A DNA stretch of 64,000 bases from Sipunculus nudus (lineage: Eukaryota; Annelida; Sipuncula; Golfingiida; Sipunculidae). The position numbers and the translations under genes were made by a program. Shown here piece by piece: positions 24,501 to 32,087 of this stretch. Each line of letters starts with the position of its first letter. Within the stretch, counting starts at the first letter, position 1. The notes under the pieces were generated by a model, which saw only the letters and a program-made list of their open reading frames with translations, did not search any database and was not told the DNA's origin. The stretch lies in assembly GCA_026874595.1 (NCBI GenBank), contig CM049321.1:25965479-26029478 (forward strand), in the 5' to 3' direction.

Positions 24501-24627
24501 TGTTTAACTATATATAATTTATTGATTTCTTCAACAGACTGCAAAAGAAATCGAAGAAGGCTTGTTTAAACGTTTGAAAGAGGTGAAGTCCTTGGAGCTG
24601 ACTTTGAAGAACCAGATTCGCATGTAA
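626..24627 (+). CDS. Transmembrane ankyrin-repeat protein gene (28 exons in window, 5' end uncertain)
   Basis: Joined exons (listed separately) give 2535 nt, 844 codons plus stop, with no frame break. Order: a 12-codon exon, a 23-codon hydrophobic exon (one membrane helix), 21 ankyrin exons, then five exons of non-ankyrin tail rich in E, K, R and L that probably forms a coiled coil. Every ankyrin exon begins and ends in phase 0 and covers exactly one repeat, with the TPL-type turn at residues 4-6 and a G-A-D/N-P-N type end. The repeats presumably form a long solenoid for protein binding on one side of the membrane, probably cytosolic. Two alternating exon classes are visible: class A (LPIF...GGADPN.F.E, GT donors) and class B (TP..YAV...EGANPN, GC donors), showing growth by duplication of a two-repeat unit. 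No catalytic domain is seen. Whether a signal peptide or ectodomain precedes the window is unknown. A TRP-channel-like or ankyrin-only scaffold identity was considered, but no pore segment is present. Confidence 0.85.
1015..1083 (+). CDS. Ankyrin gene, transmembrane exon
   Basis: Acceptor TTTTTCAG, donor CTG|GTGAGA, 69 nt, phase 0-0. The 23 codons read as a hydrophobic helix (core [15 protein letters not shown]) preceded by cysteines, long enough to span a membrane once. It sits directly before the ankyrin exons in the same phase, so the protein is probably membrane anchored with the repeats on the cytosolic side. Confidence 0.65.
1415..1468. repeat. (TA)n microsatellite
   Basis: About 54 bp of nearly pure TA. 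Similar tracts recur throughout the window. Confidence 0.95.
1498..1596 (+). CDS. Ankyrin exon 1
   Basis: 99 nt, 33 codons, acceptor TTTCAAG, donor TTG|GTAGGT. Reads [13 protein letters not shown] ... GRDVNQENL, a diverged ankyrin repeat: the TPLH position is VPVIH. Phase 0-0. Confidence 0.75.
1647..1694. repeat. (TA)n microsatellite
   Basis: Pure TA tract in the intron 51 bp after ankyrin exon 1. Confidence 0.95.
1960..2330. other. GC-richer intronic patch
   Basis: An island containing CCCGGGACTCC and CCCCGGTACCCGGCGCCG in an AT-rich intron. No reading frame or RNA recognised. Probably an old mobile-element fragment. Confidence 0.3.
2567..2666. repeat. Near-perfect 48-bp hairpin containing hammerhead-like motifs on both strands
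   Basis: Arms 2567-2614 and 2619-2666 pair with one mismatch around a 4-nt loop. The + strand arm carries the hammerhead core: CTGACGA at 2620-2626, stem II GTGC/GCAC (2627-2630 with 2642-2645), GAAA at 2646-2649, and a loopless palindromic stem III ACTACGTAGT at 2649-2658 followed by A. The left arm carries the same on the - strand with one change in stem III. A (TA)n tract follows directly. It resembles the ends of the Penelope-like element at 5087-6590. Confidence 0.75.
2665..2716. repeat. (TA)n microsatellite
   Basis: TA tract directly abutting the hairpin and lying 36 bp before ankyrin exon 2. Confidence 0.95.
2753..2851 (+). CDS. Ankyrin exon 2
   Basis: 99 nt, phase 0-0, donor AAG|GTTTGA. 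Near-consensus ankyrin repeat: [13 protein letters not shown] ... [10 protein letters not shown]. Confidence 0.95.
3071..3603. mobile_element. Foldback element with about 112-bp inverted ends
   Basis: Left arm 3071-3182 and right arm 3492-3603 are imperfect inverted copies surrounding about 300 bp of non-coding sequence, and (TA)n tracts flank both sides. The arms contain the ACGAGCTTTCGAAG and CTTCGTCAGGTGG motifs. Partial copies lie at 43690-43805 and, on the other strand, 55806-55940. All three share a terminal GACTAACACGGCTATAC-like end at a (TA)n tract. Non-autonomous; relationship to Penelope-like elements is inferred from inverted ends and TA targeting. Confidence 0.6.
3640..3681. repeat. 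(TA)n microsatellite
   Basis: TA tract at the right edge of the foldback element. Confidence 0.9.
3992..4090 (+). CDS. Ankyrin exon 3
   Basis: 99 nt, acceptor CACACAG, donor AAG|GTATAA. Reads [13 protein letters not shown] ... [14 protein letters not shown], a canonical ankyrin repeat. Confidence 0.95.
4776..4871 (+). CDS. Ankyrin exon 4
   Basis: 96 nt, acceptor TTTTAG, donor ACG|GTTAGT. Reads [14 protein letters not shown] ... [13 protein letters not shown]. The following 5.9-kb intron is swollen by two retroelements. Confidence 0.9.
4952..5085. repeat. Compound (TA)n microsatellite
   Basis: Two TA tracts with an interruption, abutting the left end of the Penelope-like element. Confidence 0.9.
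5218..5800 (+). pseudogene. Penelope-like reverse transcriptase, broken
   Basis: Frames at 5218-5640 resemble the C-terminal half of the family's [20 protein letters not shown], then the catalytic YRDD block appears shifted out of frame (reads YIGMM), then [12 protein letters not shown]. Further on, [16 protein letters not shown] is the family's conserved post-RT block. At least three frame shifts separate the blocks. Assignment rests on recognised motif order, not on a search. Confidence 0.75.
5900..6260 (+). pseudogene. Penelope-like GIY-YIG endonuclease region, broken
   Basis: The [14 protein letters not shown] linker block is at about 5938-5990. The GIY-YIG core itself seems deleted, and the following [13 protein letters not shown] block, an in-frame stop, and the [17 protein letters not shown] end block are at about 6020-6235. 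The order matches intact family members. Confidence 0.7.
6493..6540 (+). ncRNA. Hammerhead-ribozyme-like motif in Penelope-like end
   Basis: CTGAAGA core at 6493-6499; stem II GCCACA (6502-6507) pairs with TGTGGT (6519-6524), including one G-U; GAAA at 6527-6530; stem III ATTAATTAGT is near-palindromic with no loop, then A as the cleavage-site base. The opposite-strand arm (5128-5174) has a perfect ACTAATTAGT stem III but a changed core (CTGGAGA). Activity is untested. Confidence 0.6.
6980..7697 (+). repeat. 5' LTR
   Basis: Direct repeat partner of 9292-10002, e.g. both carry TGACCGAATAAGATTTT near the start and AGAGTCTCGTGAGGAGACA in the middle. It ends GTCATAACA just before the primer-binding-like site. 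Confidence 0.85.
7704..7721 (+). other. Putative primer-binding site
   Basis: TTGGGGGCTTGTGCCG, 7 bp after the LTR end, resembles a tRNA-Pro type primer-binding site (TGGGGGCTCGTCC). The match is partial. Confidence 0.4.
7870..8975 (+). pseudogene. Gypsy-type gag, decayed
   Basis: Fragments across frames read as a mollusc-type Gypsy gag: [18 protein letters not shown], then [11 protein letters not shown], then [19 protein letters not shown], then [10 protein letters not shown], and a damaged zinc knuckle ending [12 protein letters not shown] near 8915-8950. Many stops. Confidence 0.65.
9000..9281 (+). pseudogene. Retropepsin-like protease fragment
   Basis: A frame of about 90 codons contains [13 protein letters not shown] (active-site D-T-G, with D in place of the usual A/S next to it) and a following hydrophobic block. 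It ends at a stop 10 bp before the 3' LTR, so the polymerase region that should follow has been deleted. Confidence 0.65.
9292..10002 (+). repeat. 3' LTR
   Basis: Second long direct repeat, roughly nine bases in ten the same as 6980-7697, ending GTCGTAACA. Confidence 0.85.
10694..10790 (+). pseudogene. Decayed ankyrin exon in the intron
   Basis: After the acceptor TTTTTCAG the frame reads [18 protein letters not shown], clearly an ankyrin first helix. It then loses the expected LL..GADPN second half (reads [12 protein letters not shown] and then a stop), and no GT donor lies at the expected place. It is 34 bp upstream of the branch region of the next exon. Best read as a dead duplicate. The right-hand limit is approximate. 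Confidence 0.5.
10824..10922 (+). CDS. Ankyrin exon 5
   Basis: 99 nt, acceptor TTTTCAG, donor AAT|GTATCC. Reads [14 protein letters not shown] ... [14 protein letters not shown]. Confidence 0.9.
11935..12030 (+). CDS. Ankyrin exon 6 (class A)
   Basis: 96 nt, acceptor CTTCCAG, donor GAG|GTATGA. Reads [17 protein letters not shown] ... [10 protein letters not shown]. First member of the class A series. Confidence 0.92.
12546..12641 (+). CDS. Ankyrin exon 7 (class B, GC donor)
   Basis: 96 nt, acceptor CTTTCAG. Reads [14 protein letters not shown] ... EGANPNTKK. The donor must be AAG|GCAAGT (GC-AG intron): the nearest GT, 4 nt further on, would shift the frame relative to the next phase-0 exon. 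Confidence 0.88.
12927..13022 (+). CDS. Ankyrin exon 8 (class A, triplicated, copy 1)
   Basis: 96 nt, acceptor CTTCCAG, donor GAG|GTATGA. Reads [18 protein letters not shown] ... [10 protein letters not shown]. It differs from copies 2 and 3 at four bases, giving I/L, H/Y and H/R changes. Confidence 0.92.
13189..13259. repeat. (CT)n(TA)n microsatellite, unit 1
   Basis: A (CT)n run followed by a long TA tract in the intron after ankyrin exon 8. The other two units have different lengths (14314-14382, 15436-15521). Confidence 0.9.
13962..15084 (+). repeat. Tandem 1.1-kb exon-intron unit, copy 2
   Basis: Second tandem copy, with a longer (CT)n and shorter (TA)n tract (about 14314-14382) than copy 1. 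Confidence 0.92.
14068..14163 (+). CDS. Ankyrin exon 9 (class A, triplicated, copy 2)
   Basis: 96 nt, same splice sites as copy 1. Reads [18 protein letters not shown] ... [10 protein letters not shown]. Base-for-base identical to copy 3. Confidence 0.92.
15085..16238 (+). repeat. Tandem 1.1-kb exon-intron unit, copy 3
   Basis: Third copy. Homology to the other units ends near CTCTAGAG at about 16238, after which unique intron follows. Confidence 0.9.
15191..15286 (+). CDS. Ankyrin exon 10 (class A, triplicated, copy 3)
   Basis: 96 nt, identical to the exon at 14068-14163, phase 0-0, acceptor CTTCCAG, donor GAG|GTATGA. Confidence 0.92.
17014..17109 (+). CDS. Ankyrin exon 11 (class B, GC donor)
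   Basis: 96 nt, acceptor CTTTAAG. Reads [18 protein letters not shown] ... EGANPNPKQ. Donor CAG|GCAGGT is GC type. The intron before it is homologous to that before exon 7 (shared GCAATATTTGT). Confidence 0.87.
17274..17594. mobile_element. Possible MITE with short inverted ends
   Basis: TGGTTCTCAG near the left edge and CTGAGAACCACA near the right edge face each other about 320 bp apart. Related GCGGGCGG stretches lie inside each end. No coding capacity. It lies within an ankyrin-gene intron. The boundaries and identity are tentative. Confidence 0.35.
17621..17716 (+). CDS. Ankyrin exon 12 (class A)
   Basis: 96 nt, acceptor CTTCCAG, donor GAG|GTAGGA. Reads [18 protein letters not shown] ... 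[10 protein letters not shown], closest to exon 6. The following intron resembles that after exon 6. Confidence 0.92.
18984..19079 (+). CDS. Ankyrin exon 13 (class B, GC donor)
   Basis: 96 nt, acceptor CTTCAG. Reads [18 protein letters not shown] ... EGANPNMEK. Donor AAG|GCAGGT is again GC type. Confidence 0.87.
19459..19557 (+). CDS. Ankyrin exon 14
   Basis: 99 nt, acceptor TTGTAG, donor AAA|GTAAGT. Reads [14 protein letters not shown] ... [10 protein letters not shown], class A-like at its C-terminal end. Confidence 0.93.
19663..19761 (+). CDS. Ankyrin exon 15
   Basis: 99 nt, acceptor TTCCAG, donor CCG|GTAAGT. Reads [14 protein letters not shown] ... [10 protein letters not shown], class B-like but with a normal GT donor. 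Confidence 0.93.
20178..20276 (+). CDS. Ankyrin exon 16
   Basis: 99 nt, acceptor TGTAAAG, donor ATG|GTGAGT. Reads [18 protein letters not shown] ... [10 protein letters not shown]. Confidence 0.92.
20607..20717 (+). CDS. Ankyrin exon 17 (extended)
   Basis: 111 nt, acceptor GCACAG, donor GAG|GTAAAA. Reads [18 protein letters not shown] ... GGGNPNLKM plus a four- to five-residue extension SFHGE, the only mid-array repeat with a longer loop. Confidence 0.9.
21262..21360 (+). CDS. Ankyrin exon 18
   Basis: 99 nt, acceptor TTTACAG, donor GTG|GTGCGT. Reads [18 protein letters not shown] ... [10 protein letters not shown]. Confidence 0.92.
21636..21734 (+). CDS. Ankyrin exon 19
   Basis: 99 nt, acceptor CATAG, donor GAA|GTAAGT. 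Reads [18 protein letters not shown] ... [10 protein letters not shown]. Confidence 0.93.
21780..22140. other. GC-richer patch in intron, unexplained
   Basis: This stretch stands out from the AT-rich intron by its base content and carries an incidental 97-codon open frame at 21842-22135. The frame matches no family I recognise and the flanks are not splice sites in phase. Probably a mobile-element fragment. Confidence 0.3.
22460..22558 (+). CDS. Ankyrin exon 20
   Basis: 99 nt, acceptor ATTACAG, donor GAA|GTATAT. Reads [18 protein letters not shown] ... [10 protein letters not shown], close to the general ankyrin consensus like exons 2 and 3. Confidence 0.94.
22825..22956 (+). CDS. Ankyrin exon 21 (capping repeat)
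   Basis: 132 nt, acceptor CTACAG, donor TTG|GTATAG. Starts [15 protein letters not shown], then departs from consensus and adds 11 residues with CDLC. This looks like the C-terminal cap of the solenoid. Confidence 0.88.
23145..23201 (+). CDS. Ankyrin gene tail exon a
   Basis: 57 nt, acceptor TTTCCAG, donor CAG|GTGGGG, phase 0-0, 19 codons with no known domain. Small, supported by phase and splice sites only. Confidence 0.6.
23647..23706 (+). CDS. Ankyrin gene tail exon b
   Basis: 60 nt, acceptor ATTTCAG, donor ATG|GTAACT, phase 0-0. Contains [15 protein letters not shown]. No domain recognised. Confidence 0.65.
23954..24038 (+). CDS. Ankyrin gene tail exon c
   Basis: 85 nt, acceptor AAAAAG, donor CAG|GTAAAG, phase 0 to phase 1. 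Highly charged ([17 protein letters not shown]), likely helical. Confidence 0.75.
24244..24284 (+). CDS. Ankyrin gene tail exon d
   Basis: 41 nt, acceptor TTCAG, donor CAG|GTAAGA, phase 1 to phase 0, exactly completing the frame of the previous exon. Reads [14 protein letters not shown]. Confidence 0.75.
24538..24627 (+). CDS. Ankyrin gene terminal exon
   Basis: 90 nt, acceptor TCAACAG, 29 codons then TAA. Reads [17 protein letters not shown] and so on, a charged amphipathic helix, probably coiled coil. An AATAAA lies shortly downstream at about 24648 and another near 25336. Confidence 0.8.
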   Translation, partial: TAKEIEEGLFKRLKEVKSLELTLKNQIRM

Positions 24628-24672
24628 ACACACACCCACACACACATAATAAATATATATATATATGTATTC

Positions 24673-24711
<39 letters not shown>

Positions 24712-25860
24712 ATGTTTGTACACTTTGGTGAAGTAAAAGAATTTTAGGACAAAATATTATTTCCACATATTTGGAAGTCCCTCAAATCAATACAAATCAA
24801 TATGAATACAAAGCTGAAGTTTATGCTAATGCATATTTTGCGGGGAAAAAAATGCAAATATTGCTTTATTGGATGCCGTGTTTGTTTGAGATTTTTTGTT
24901 TGGTAGGTAGTTTAAACATAACAAAATACATTGTTTGTGTCAGTTCTGTAATACTGTACTATATATGGTACTATCTATACTAATACACAGCCATGCACTC
25001 GTCTTTCTCAGTCAAACGGATGCTGTATGCAACAATATCCCAAAACTAAGATTCACTAATTCATTGTATACCATTATATGCTTTATATCAGACAGAGCCA
25101 CGATTCTGGGGACTTGATATATTACTCTGAAAGAGCCATCAGGATTACGCTCCTACTATTTGTGTAGCTACATAAAAGCTTTGTTAATTGATGTTTTTGT
25201 TGCACAGTTGTGTCATATTACCTTTCGTCTATTCATTTTACTTAAATTGTTCACTGCATGTCCCTGCTTTCTTCAGCCCATAGAAGAATAAGTTCCGCTG
25301 AAGGGTAACATACATATATGCTGATTTTAACCATCTTGTTTAACTTTTAATAAACTATGTAATTTAAAAAAATGCTATTGTCATAAATTGATGTGAAAAG
25401 CATGTCATTACTAAAGAGTTACCTTCTACAGCACAGAAATAACATACAATATTATATAATGGCAACTAGACTTCTAAGCAGTAAGTTGGGTAGTTCCAGA
25501 TGATTGTTTTATAGAGAAAAAGTCTGAACACAATTATTTCTTATTACCTAAAGAAACAAAAGCCATAGACCAGGAAGTCAATGCACATATATAATGTAAC
25601 TGGTGGCCCATGGGCCATGAAGCTCAGCTGAATTCAAGGAACGTTAAACAATGAGCAAAATGACTGCCAGAGTGCAAAATGATCATGGATTTTGTAACAT
25701 TCCTAAGAAATTAGTTACAGTTGGCATTTGGACAAATGACCACTTCATTTTAAGGTCTCAAAATTAGAAATTTTTTTTTTTTTAATTTGGAAAAACACAG
25801 GCAGTGCCACCAGTCTGCAGGAACTGTTGAATTACTCCATGATACATATAAAAAAATATT
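24628..25860. other. 3' flank of ankyrin gene, non-coding
   Basis: Probable 3' UTR and flank with AATAAA-like signals near 24648 and 25336, and a TA tract at about 24654-24708. No further frame is supported. Confidence 0.5.
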
Positions 25861-25867
25861 AAAAAAC

Positions 25868-25925
<58 letters not shown>

Positions 25926-27860
25926 TATCAAGGCATTAGTTATTCAGATACTGGAGCTTTTGTATCAAATTCTTAATTATTCTTGGGGTTATTTTCAAGC
26001 CCTGTAGCTCTGAGAATATGGGTAACAGAGACCTAATTCCAGGTTTCCAAGGCGATTTCCTATTAGTCACCTTGGATTTCAAGTCAGAAAATTCTAGTTT
26101 CAGCAGTTATGGTTTGCGCCCTGTTAACAGATGATCACTTCATTTTAAGGTCTCATAAATAGAGAAAATATGCCTAAAAATTGAAAAATTACAGGTCGCA
26201 GCACCATTGTACAGGAACTGATAAAACACTCCATGATCAACATGCATGCAAAGTATCATGCCCATCAATGCATTAGTTATTCAGATACTGGATTTCTTAT
26301 ATCACATTATTAACTAGAAAACAGATAGTAGACAAGCGACGTGTATCCGTCAAAGTCAGAGTGATACGGGTGAAGTGAGGGATGGATTGAGTGGTATGTC
26401 ACACCACTCCTGAATATAGTCAACTAAAACGGCATTCATTTATTCAACCAAAACATTTGGCGCCACTTGTCTGGTTGACGAGAAAACTCTCCAAGACGGA
26501 TAAACATGCTACATTTCAGACCAATACCTTGAACCATTCCTGAGATATGAGCAATTTTCACCGAAAGCAAATCTACGGATGAACGCCACGGAAAAACGAT
26601 TGTAGATGGCGCCACAAGTCTTGAGTACAAGATGGAAGTGTCCAAAATACAAGGACATGCACAATTTCGACCAATACGGCACACCACTCCTAAGAAAAGA
26701 ACATTTATTTATTCTACGGAAGCGGAAAGGTAGTCGGCGCCATCAGTCCAGTTTACGAAAAAAAATTTCCAAGATGGATGGACATGCCAAATTTCAGACC
26801 AATACCTTGAACCACTCCTGAGATACGAGCAATTTTCACCAAAAGCAAATATATGGATGGACGCCATGCAAAAACCACTGCAGATGGCACCACCGGTCTC
26901 GTCTACGAGTATGCACAATTTCAACCCAATACATTGAAGAACCACTAAGTCGAACAGATGGCAAATACCCAGATAGATACTACGCAAAAAGTATTGTAGG
27001 TTGCACCATCAGTCGCAATTACGAGATGGAGAGATCCAAGATCTGTGGACATGCAAACTTTCAGCTCAATACATTGAACCACTCTTGAGATATGGGCTGT
27101 TATCTCAAAGACATCCAGATTCGTACTGCATAGAATGGATTGCAGGAGGGGCCACCGGTCCTTGTCACGCACAGATACATAGGTGAGGGAACAACTATGC
27201 CGATTCTCAGACGAGTAATGCAGAAACGAACGCCGAAATTTTGTATCACCATTTTTAATTAGCTCGGAGAATATGGATAACAGACCTAATTTCAGGTTTC
27301 CGAGATTTTTATTGACTTCCCTGGATATGAAGGCAGAGACCTAATTTCAGATTTCCATGAAAACTTTTCATAGACCTCCCTAGATGTCAATTATGAAGAT
27401 TTCAGGTCCAGCGGTTACGAATTGTGCCCTGTTAACAGATAACAGCTTCTTTGAACGTATCAAAAACAGAGAAAAAAACGTAATTTTTTTTAAAAAATAC
27501 AGGTGGCGCCACCATTTTGCAGGAACTGATGGAATACGCCATGATCAATATTCATGCATAGAATCATGGTGATCAATGCAGTAGTTATTCAGACACTCGA
27601 GCTTTTGTATCAATTTTTTATTATTCTAGGGGTTCTTACGAGACCCATAGCTCAGTGAATATGGGTAACAGAGACCTAATTTCAGGTTTCCAAGGAGATT
27701 TTTCATGGACCTTCCAGGATGTAAAGTAAGAAGATTCCAGGTCCAGAGGTTACTATTTGTGCCCTGTTAATAGACGGACAGCCAGACGGCCGAACAGACG
27801 GACGACGGACGAAGAGTGATCGCTATAGCTTAGATGACTTTCAGTCAGCTGAGCTGAAAA
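25730..27860. repeat. Degenerate interspersed-repeat block I
   Basis: Diverged copies of a unit recur at about 25730-26000, 26040-26310, 27300-27640 and 27640-27790, sharing phrases such as CAGAGACCTAATTTCAGGTTTCC, cut here to GAGACCTAATTTCAGG, and GCCCTGTTAACAGA. Between 26440 and 27190 a second family recurs (GATGGCGCCACC, CATGCAAAATTTCAG, ACCACTCCTGAGATA). The block ends in a GACGGACGACGGAC tract and TCAGCTGAGCTGAAAA, a repeat end I associate with bivalve genomes. No gene. Confidence 0.6.
25871..25921. repeat. (TA)n microsatellite
   Basis: Pure TA tract within the repeat block. Confidence 0.95.
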
Positions 27861-28390
27861 TGGGTGATAACACAACTACACGATGTTTCCCGTGAAATAA
27901 CCTTTATCAAGTTCTCCCCAACGTGTCTCTTGTCTCATTGCACTCAGCTGACAAAAATTTGATTTTGTTAGTTGCTAAGCCTTTAATAGACAACTGAAAA
28001 TTCCCTCTGTGACAAGGAAATATGATTGGAGGATGATTATTTTTCTATCCGAGTATTAAATGCAAACGTTTGTTTGTTTTTCATTTCATTGAAATGATTT
28101 TTAAAAATATAAATTGCAGGTATTCAGAACTCAAAAAATTCAATTATCTCAAATAATTTAACGAAAATCAGTTTAGTTACGATTCAGTGTGAGATATCTA
28201 AAGTATGAATTAATGTTATGAAGAGCCCATGTCCCTGTCTATGATGTGTAAATGTTTGGAAACATGATTACAACAGTCTTGTATGGTCCAGATATGGTTT
28301 GCCTGAGTATTGACTCGAATACACGTGGAAATAAAGCACACTGTTTAATTTGTACTATTGGTTCCATACACAACATGGGACGAAAAGTGC

Positions 28391-28407
28391 CCCCCCCCCC
28401 CCCCCCG
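28391..28407. repeat. Poly-C run
   Basis: About 17 C in a row. Others lie at about 41752-41764 and 41911-41927. Confidence 0.9.
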
Positions 28408-28899
28408 GGAATTTTCGCGATCCAATAGAATCCTTCCTTTAGGTGTTCTTTACTTATTTCCACTTATTTTCCAAATATATAAAATTTACAAATACATTGA
28501 AAAGTAAACTTTTTGCAAAACCGTGCACTTAAGTTTGACAATTTTTACCTGGAGCGACTTTGCAAAGGTTTATGGAAAATAATTGTCTTATTATACATCA
28601 TAATTAGATTATTTTGGAAGAATATTGGCTATACAGAATGGTATGAACTTTGCTATAAAAAGTAATGTGTCAATTCTCAGGTATTTTTTATACCCCCTAC
28701 CCCTTTATTTTTCTGGTTTAAAATAACATTTTTTACAGTCATTATTGGGACCAAAGGCATATTTATAGGATTAGGCACATTATGGTAAGCAAGGGCTTAG
28801 ATTGTACTTAGTCATCAATTAAGTGGTCCTAACTCCAACTTCCTTGAACATCACAACATGAACGTGTACGTAACATGCAGTAAGACTCAGTTAATTGAA

Positions 28900-29560
28900 A
28901 ACTAATGCACACAGGCTCATTCTAATGCTTTTATAATCTATGTGTATCCGCCGAAGAGTGTTATAGGTGAAGTGAGGCATGTATTGCGTGGTTAGGGGAA
29001 ATAGAGTGAGATGTGTTGCATTATTGATGGGGAAGAGAAGGCGACAATTAGGGTTAGGGTTAGACCGATATGTCAAATCCAATCCTGAGATATAAACATG
29101 GATGTCTGCGTAAAAATGATTGATGATGGCGCCGCCTTCCCTTTGAACGAGAAAGCTATCCAAGATGTATATGCATGCAAAATTTCAGGAGGATAATTAA
29201 GTTAACCTTTGCTTTGATTTTTACCCTAGGCAGATGAACAGATGAACACCAGGCGAAAATGGTTGTAGGATGGGCCACCAAATTTGTATAAGCTGTAGAG
29301 CTTATACACATGCGAAATTTCAGGCAAATAAGTAACAACAACAGTCCTGAGATTTTAGCATGGATGTCTGCAGCGTAAATCTGATTGTAGGTGGCGCCAC
29401 CTGCCATATAAACGAGAAAACGATCCATGATGTCTACATGTGCACAATTTCCGGGAAAAATGTCCAACCACTGCAGAGATATGAGTGGTTTTAACCTAAG
29501 GCAGACGAAAGGATGGACGCTGTACAAAAATGATTATAGATGGCGCCACCATCCTAGGCC
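28900..29560. repeat. Degenerate interspersed-repeat block II
   Basis: Further copies of the GGTGGCGCCACC / GCAAAATTTCAGG / CCTGAGATATGAG family seen at 26440-27190, with a period of roughly 150-190 bp. No gene. Confidence 0.6.
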
Positions 29561-31364
29561 TATACTCATGCATAGGCTCAGCCTTTTTGGTCAAACGTGT
29601 CCCAGGATATGTGGGTTTATGTGTGAAAACAGACGCACAGATTGACGCTCTTCAAAGGAAAGTTCAGAGGTCAACCCGAAAGGAGGGCGCAGCAGTTCAC
29701 ATGTGACCCGATCATAAATCCGAGTTTCATAAAATTCCGTTCTGTGGTTACGGAAAAAGTCTCCGGAAACCTATGCGGCGGCGTCCGACTGAAAAAAATA
29801 GAATCCGTAAAAGCGTTTGGCGGATACAGTTATTGAGTGATGCGACAAATACTTCATAAGAACTTAATAAGAGTCCGAAAGGGAAAGAAGAAGAATGAGT
29901 GAAAAGCTTAGGAAAAAATGTGTAAGGCACCACTTCGATTATACAGCAACATATGCAGCTAAGTTTGGTTATTCCCCACATTTCAGGAAAATCTGGGCAA
30001 TGATAAATGTGACTCTATGCTCTGTGTTTTAGAGTACATGATAGATGTAAATGTCCACAACGAATATCCGTTCTCATACTATTTGCGTCCTATCTCACAG
30101 AACCCTGACCTCTGACTTGTGCCCTGTATGCCAGTGCGACTACGGTCACGTTAGCTTAACTGCTTCTGCAATCTCTGACCCGTATTACATACTCATGTGA
30201 CATGTCATCATTTTATTACGTGGTTCTGTCTTGTAATTTCAGTAATACAGGAATCACAATACAGTAAAGTGAGCAAACATACAGCTCTTCCTGGTAATAT
30301 ATTCTCATCGAAACAGGAAACCTTTGAGGCTGTCTGCATATATAAAACTCTGTGTTCCTGACTATCGTTGTCCGCCCAAGTTTCTTAATAAACAAAAGGA
30401 TACGACATAAATTAGCATACAACACATTATTTCACAATTAGCCTGTCCGACACTAGGATATATTTGCTGCCAATTACATGTATAATTACTTATAAAGTAG
30501 TCTGCCTACATCAAGGGTCGTGAAATGTCCGCACGTGCAGACTACCGGCGCCTGGGATCTGTAATCCGAAATATACCTACCGCTCGGAAACTTTTCACAG
30601 CTGCTACGTGCCATGGCTTCCATAACGTCTGAGAAACAACTTCAAAACACCGACAACTGACGTCAAAGGCCTCAGGTGCACCAACATTCTACTTTCAATC
30701 ATTCACAAACATTAATCGGTGATTATTACTTAATAGCTATTAATCAAAGCATAAAAAGATAATTCAAAATACTTATTAATTTCTACACCAATGGCTTGTG
30801 AAAATTATAACCGCAACTGCTTAATGGAAGCTTCGTTGATATTTCGGAATGGCGGTATCCTCTTCGTCTTAGTTTCCATATAATCATGATAGTCATCATA
30901 TAGAAACGACTTTTTAGGCTCAACATTCTAGATATATAAATACCTATACAGAACATGTTTTCTTTTCAAACCAGCAAAGAGGCCTTATCTGTAAAGCATT
31001 CCAGGCATATTCGATAAGCAGCACTTTTAGCAAATGGTCTGTCCAGACACGCTCATGCAGATACTGCTGACCCCTTGTGAATGATATGGTACTAGCAAGG
31101 AGTCTATAGGACCTATGAACTCCTTGGTACTAGATATTTCATGCACTAATCCGGTGAAATCTAGATATGTGTGCATTCACTGGTAGGAAATAACAGGTAT
31201 TTTTTTTTATTATTCAAACAAATATAACCATGTTTCCAACTGATGCCAGTATTGCTTTTGCTCGTGGCAGAGATACCCGTGTTCAAAGATACAGGTGTTT
31301 ATTTATCTTTATATTAATATATAAATGAACTCTGTCTGTCTGCCCCCCCCCCTCTCTCTCTCTC

Positions 31365-31419
<55 letters not shown>

Positions 31420-31863
31420 ATGATTTGTATATCTATATATAATTATATAATGTTTATGTGTGTTAAACATGTATCCTTTAATGAAATATAAATATATCTT
31501 AATATATATGTAAGATATATACGTATATACACACAGATATACAGAGAGAGAGAGAGATTTTAGAATTTAGAGTATGTTAATAGTATACTGGTATAATTCA
31601 CAAATATAAATAACCTGTACTTGTATGCACGAGCACCGAGACACTCATTTACCTGATAATAATCATTACTTTCCGTTTTTACCGCTGGACTAGCTCTACG
31701 TAACTGATAACCTGCACGGCTGTAGATACAGCGGGTTCACGCGAGTCCATTGTAGTATAGACTATATCTGGTAAACCAGGCCGGGCAAGGGTTATCGCTG
31801 TCATGAGCAAAGACACCGTGCCTGGACTTGTCACCGCTACGAGCGTGTGTATGTGCGAGGAAA
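29561..31863. other. Intergenic sequence before the NACHT gene
   Basis: No supported exon. Contains a (TA)n tract at 31370-31416. The promoter of the NACHT gene must lie here, but I see no decisive TATA or initiator element. Confidence 0.4.
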
Positions 31864-31933
31864 ATGGCACTAAAGACGGGGTCTGTGACTCTGCTGGTGT
31901 TCAGCTGTCTCATGATACCTTCAGCATACTACG
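31864..31933 (+). CDS. NACHT gene exon 1, signal peptide
   Basis: ATG at 31864 with AAA before it. 23 codons plus 1 nt, donor G|GTATGG, phase 1. Sequence MALKTGSVTLLVFSC then a SAYY cleavage region is a classic signal peptide. It is the only Met start that opens a signal peptide in phase with exon 2. Confidence 0.85.
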
Positions 31934-32025
31934 GTATGGTACATTTTATTATGTTTTGATTATCACTGCAGGCATTTAAACTGATGTGTATATGCTTATT
32001 CGTTACATTATATAAAGATACATGA

Positions 32026-32087
<62 letters not shown>

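Noticed and set aside
29051-29064. GGGTTAGGGTTAG, telomere-like
   Set aside because: Only about two units of a non-animal-type hexamer variant; too short to mean anything.
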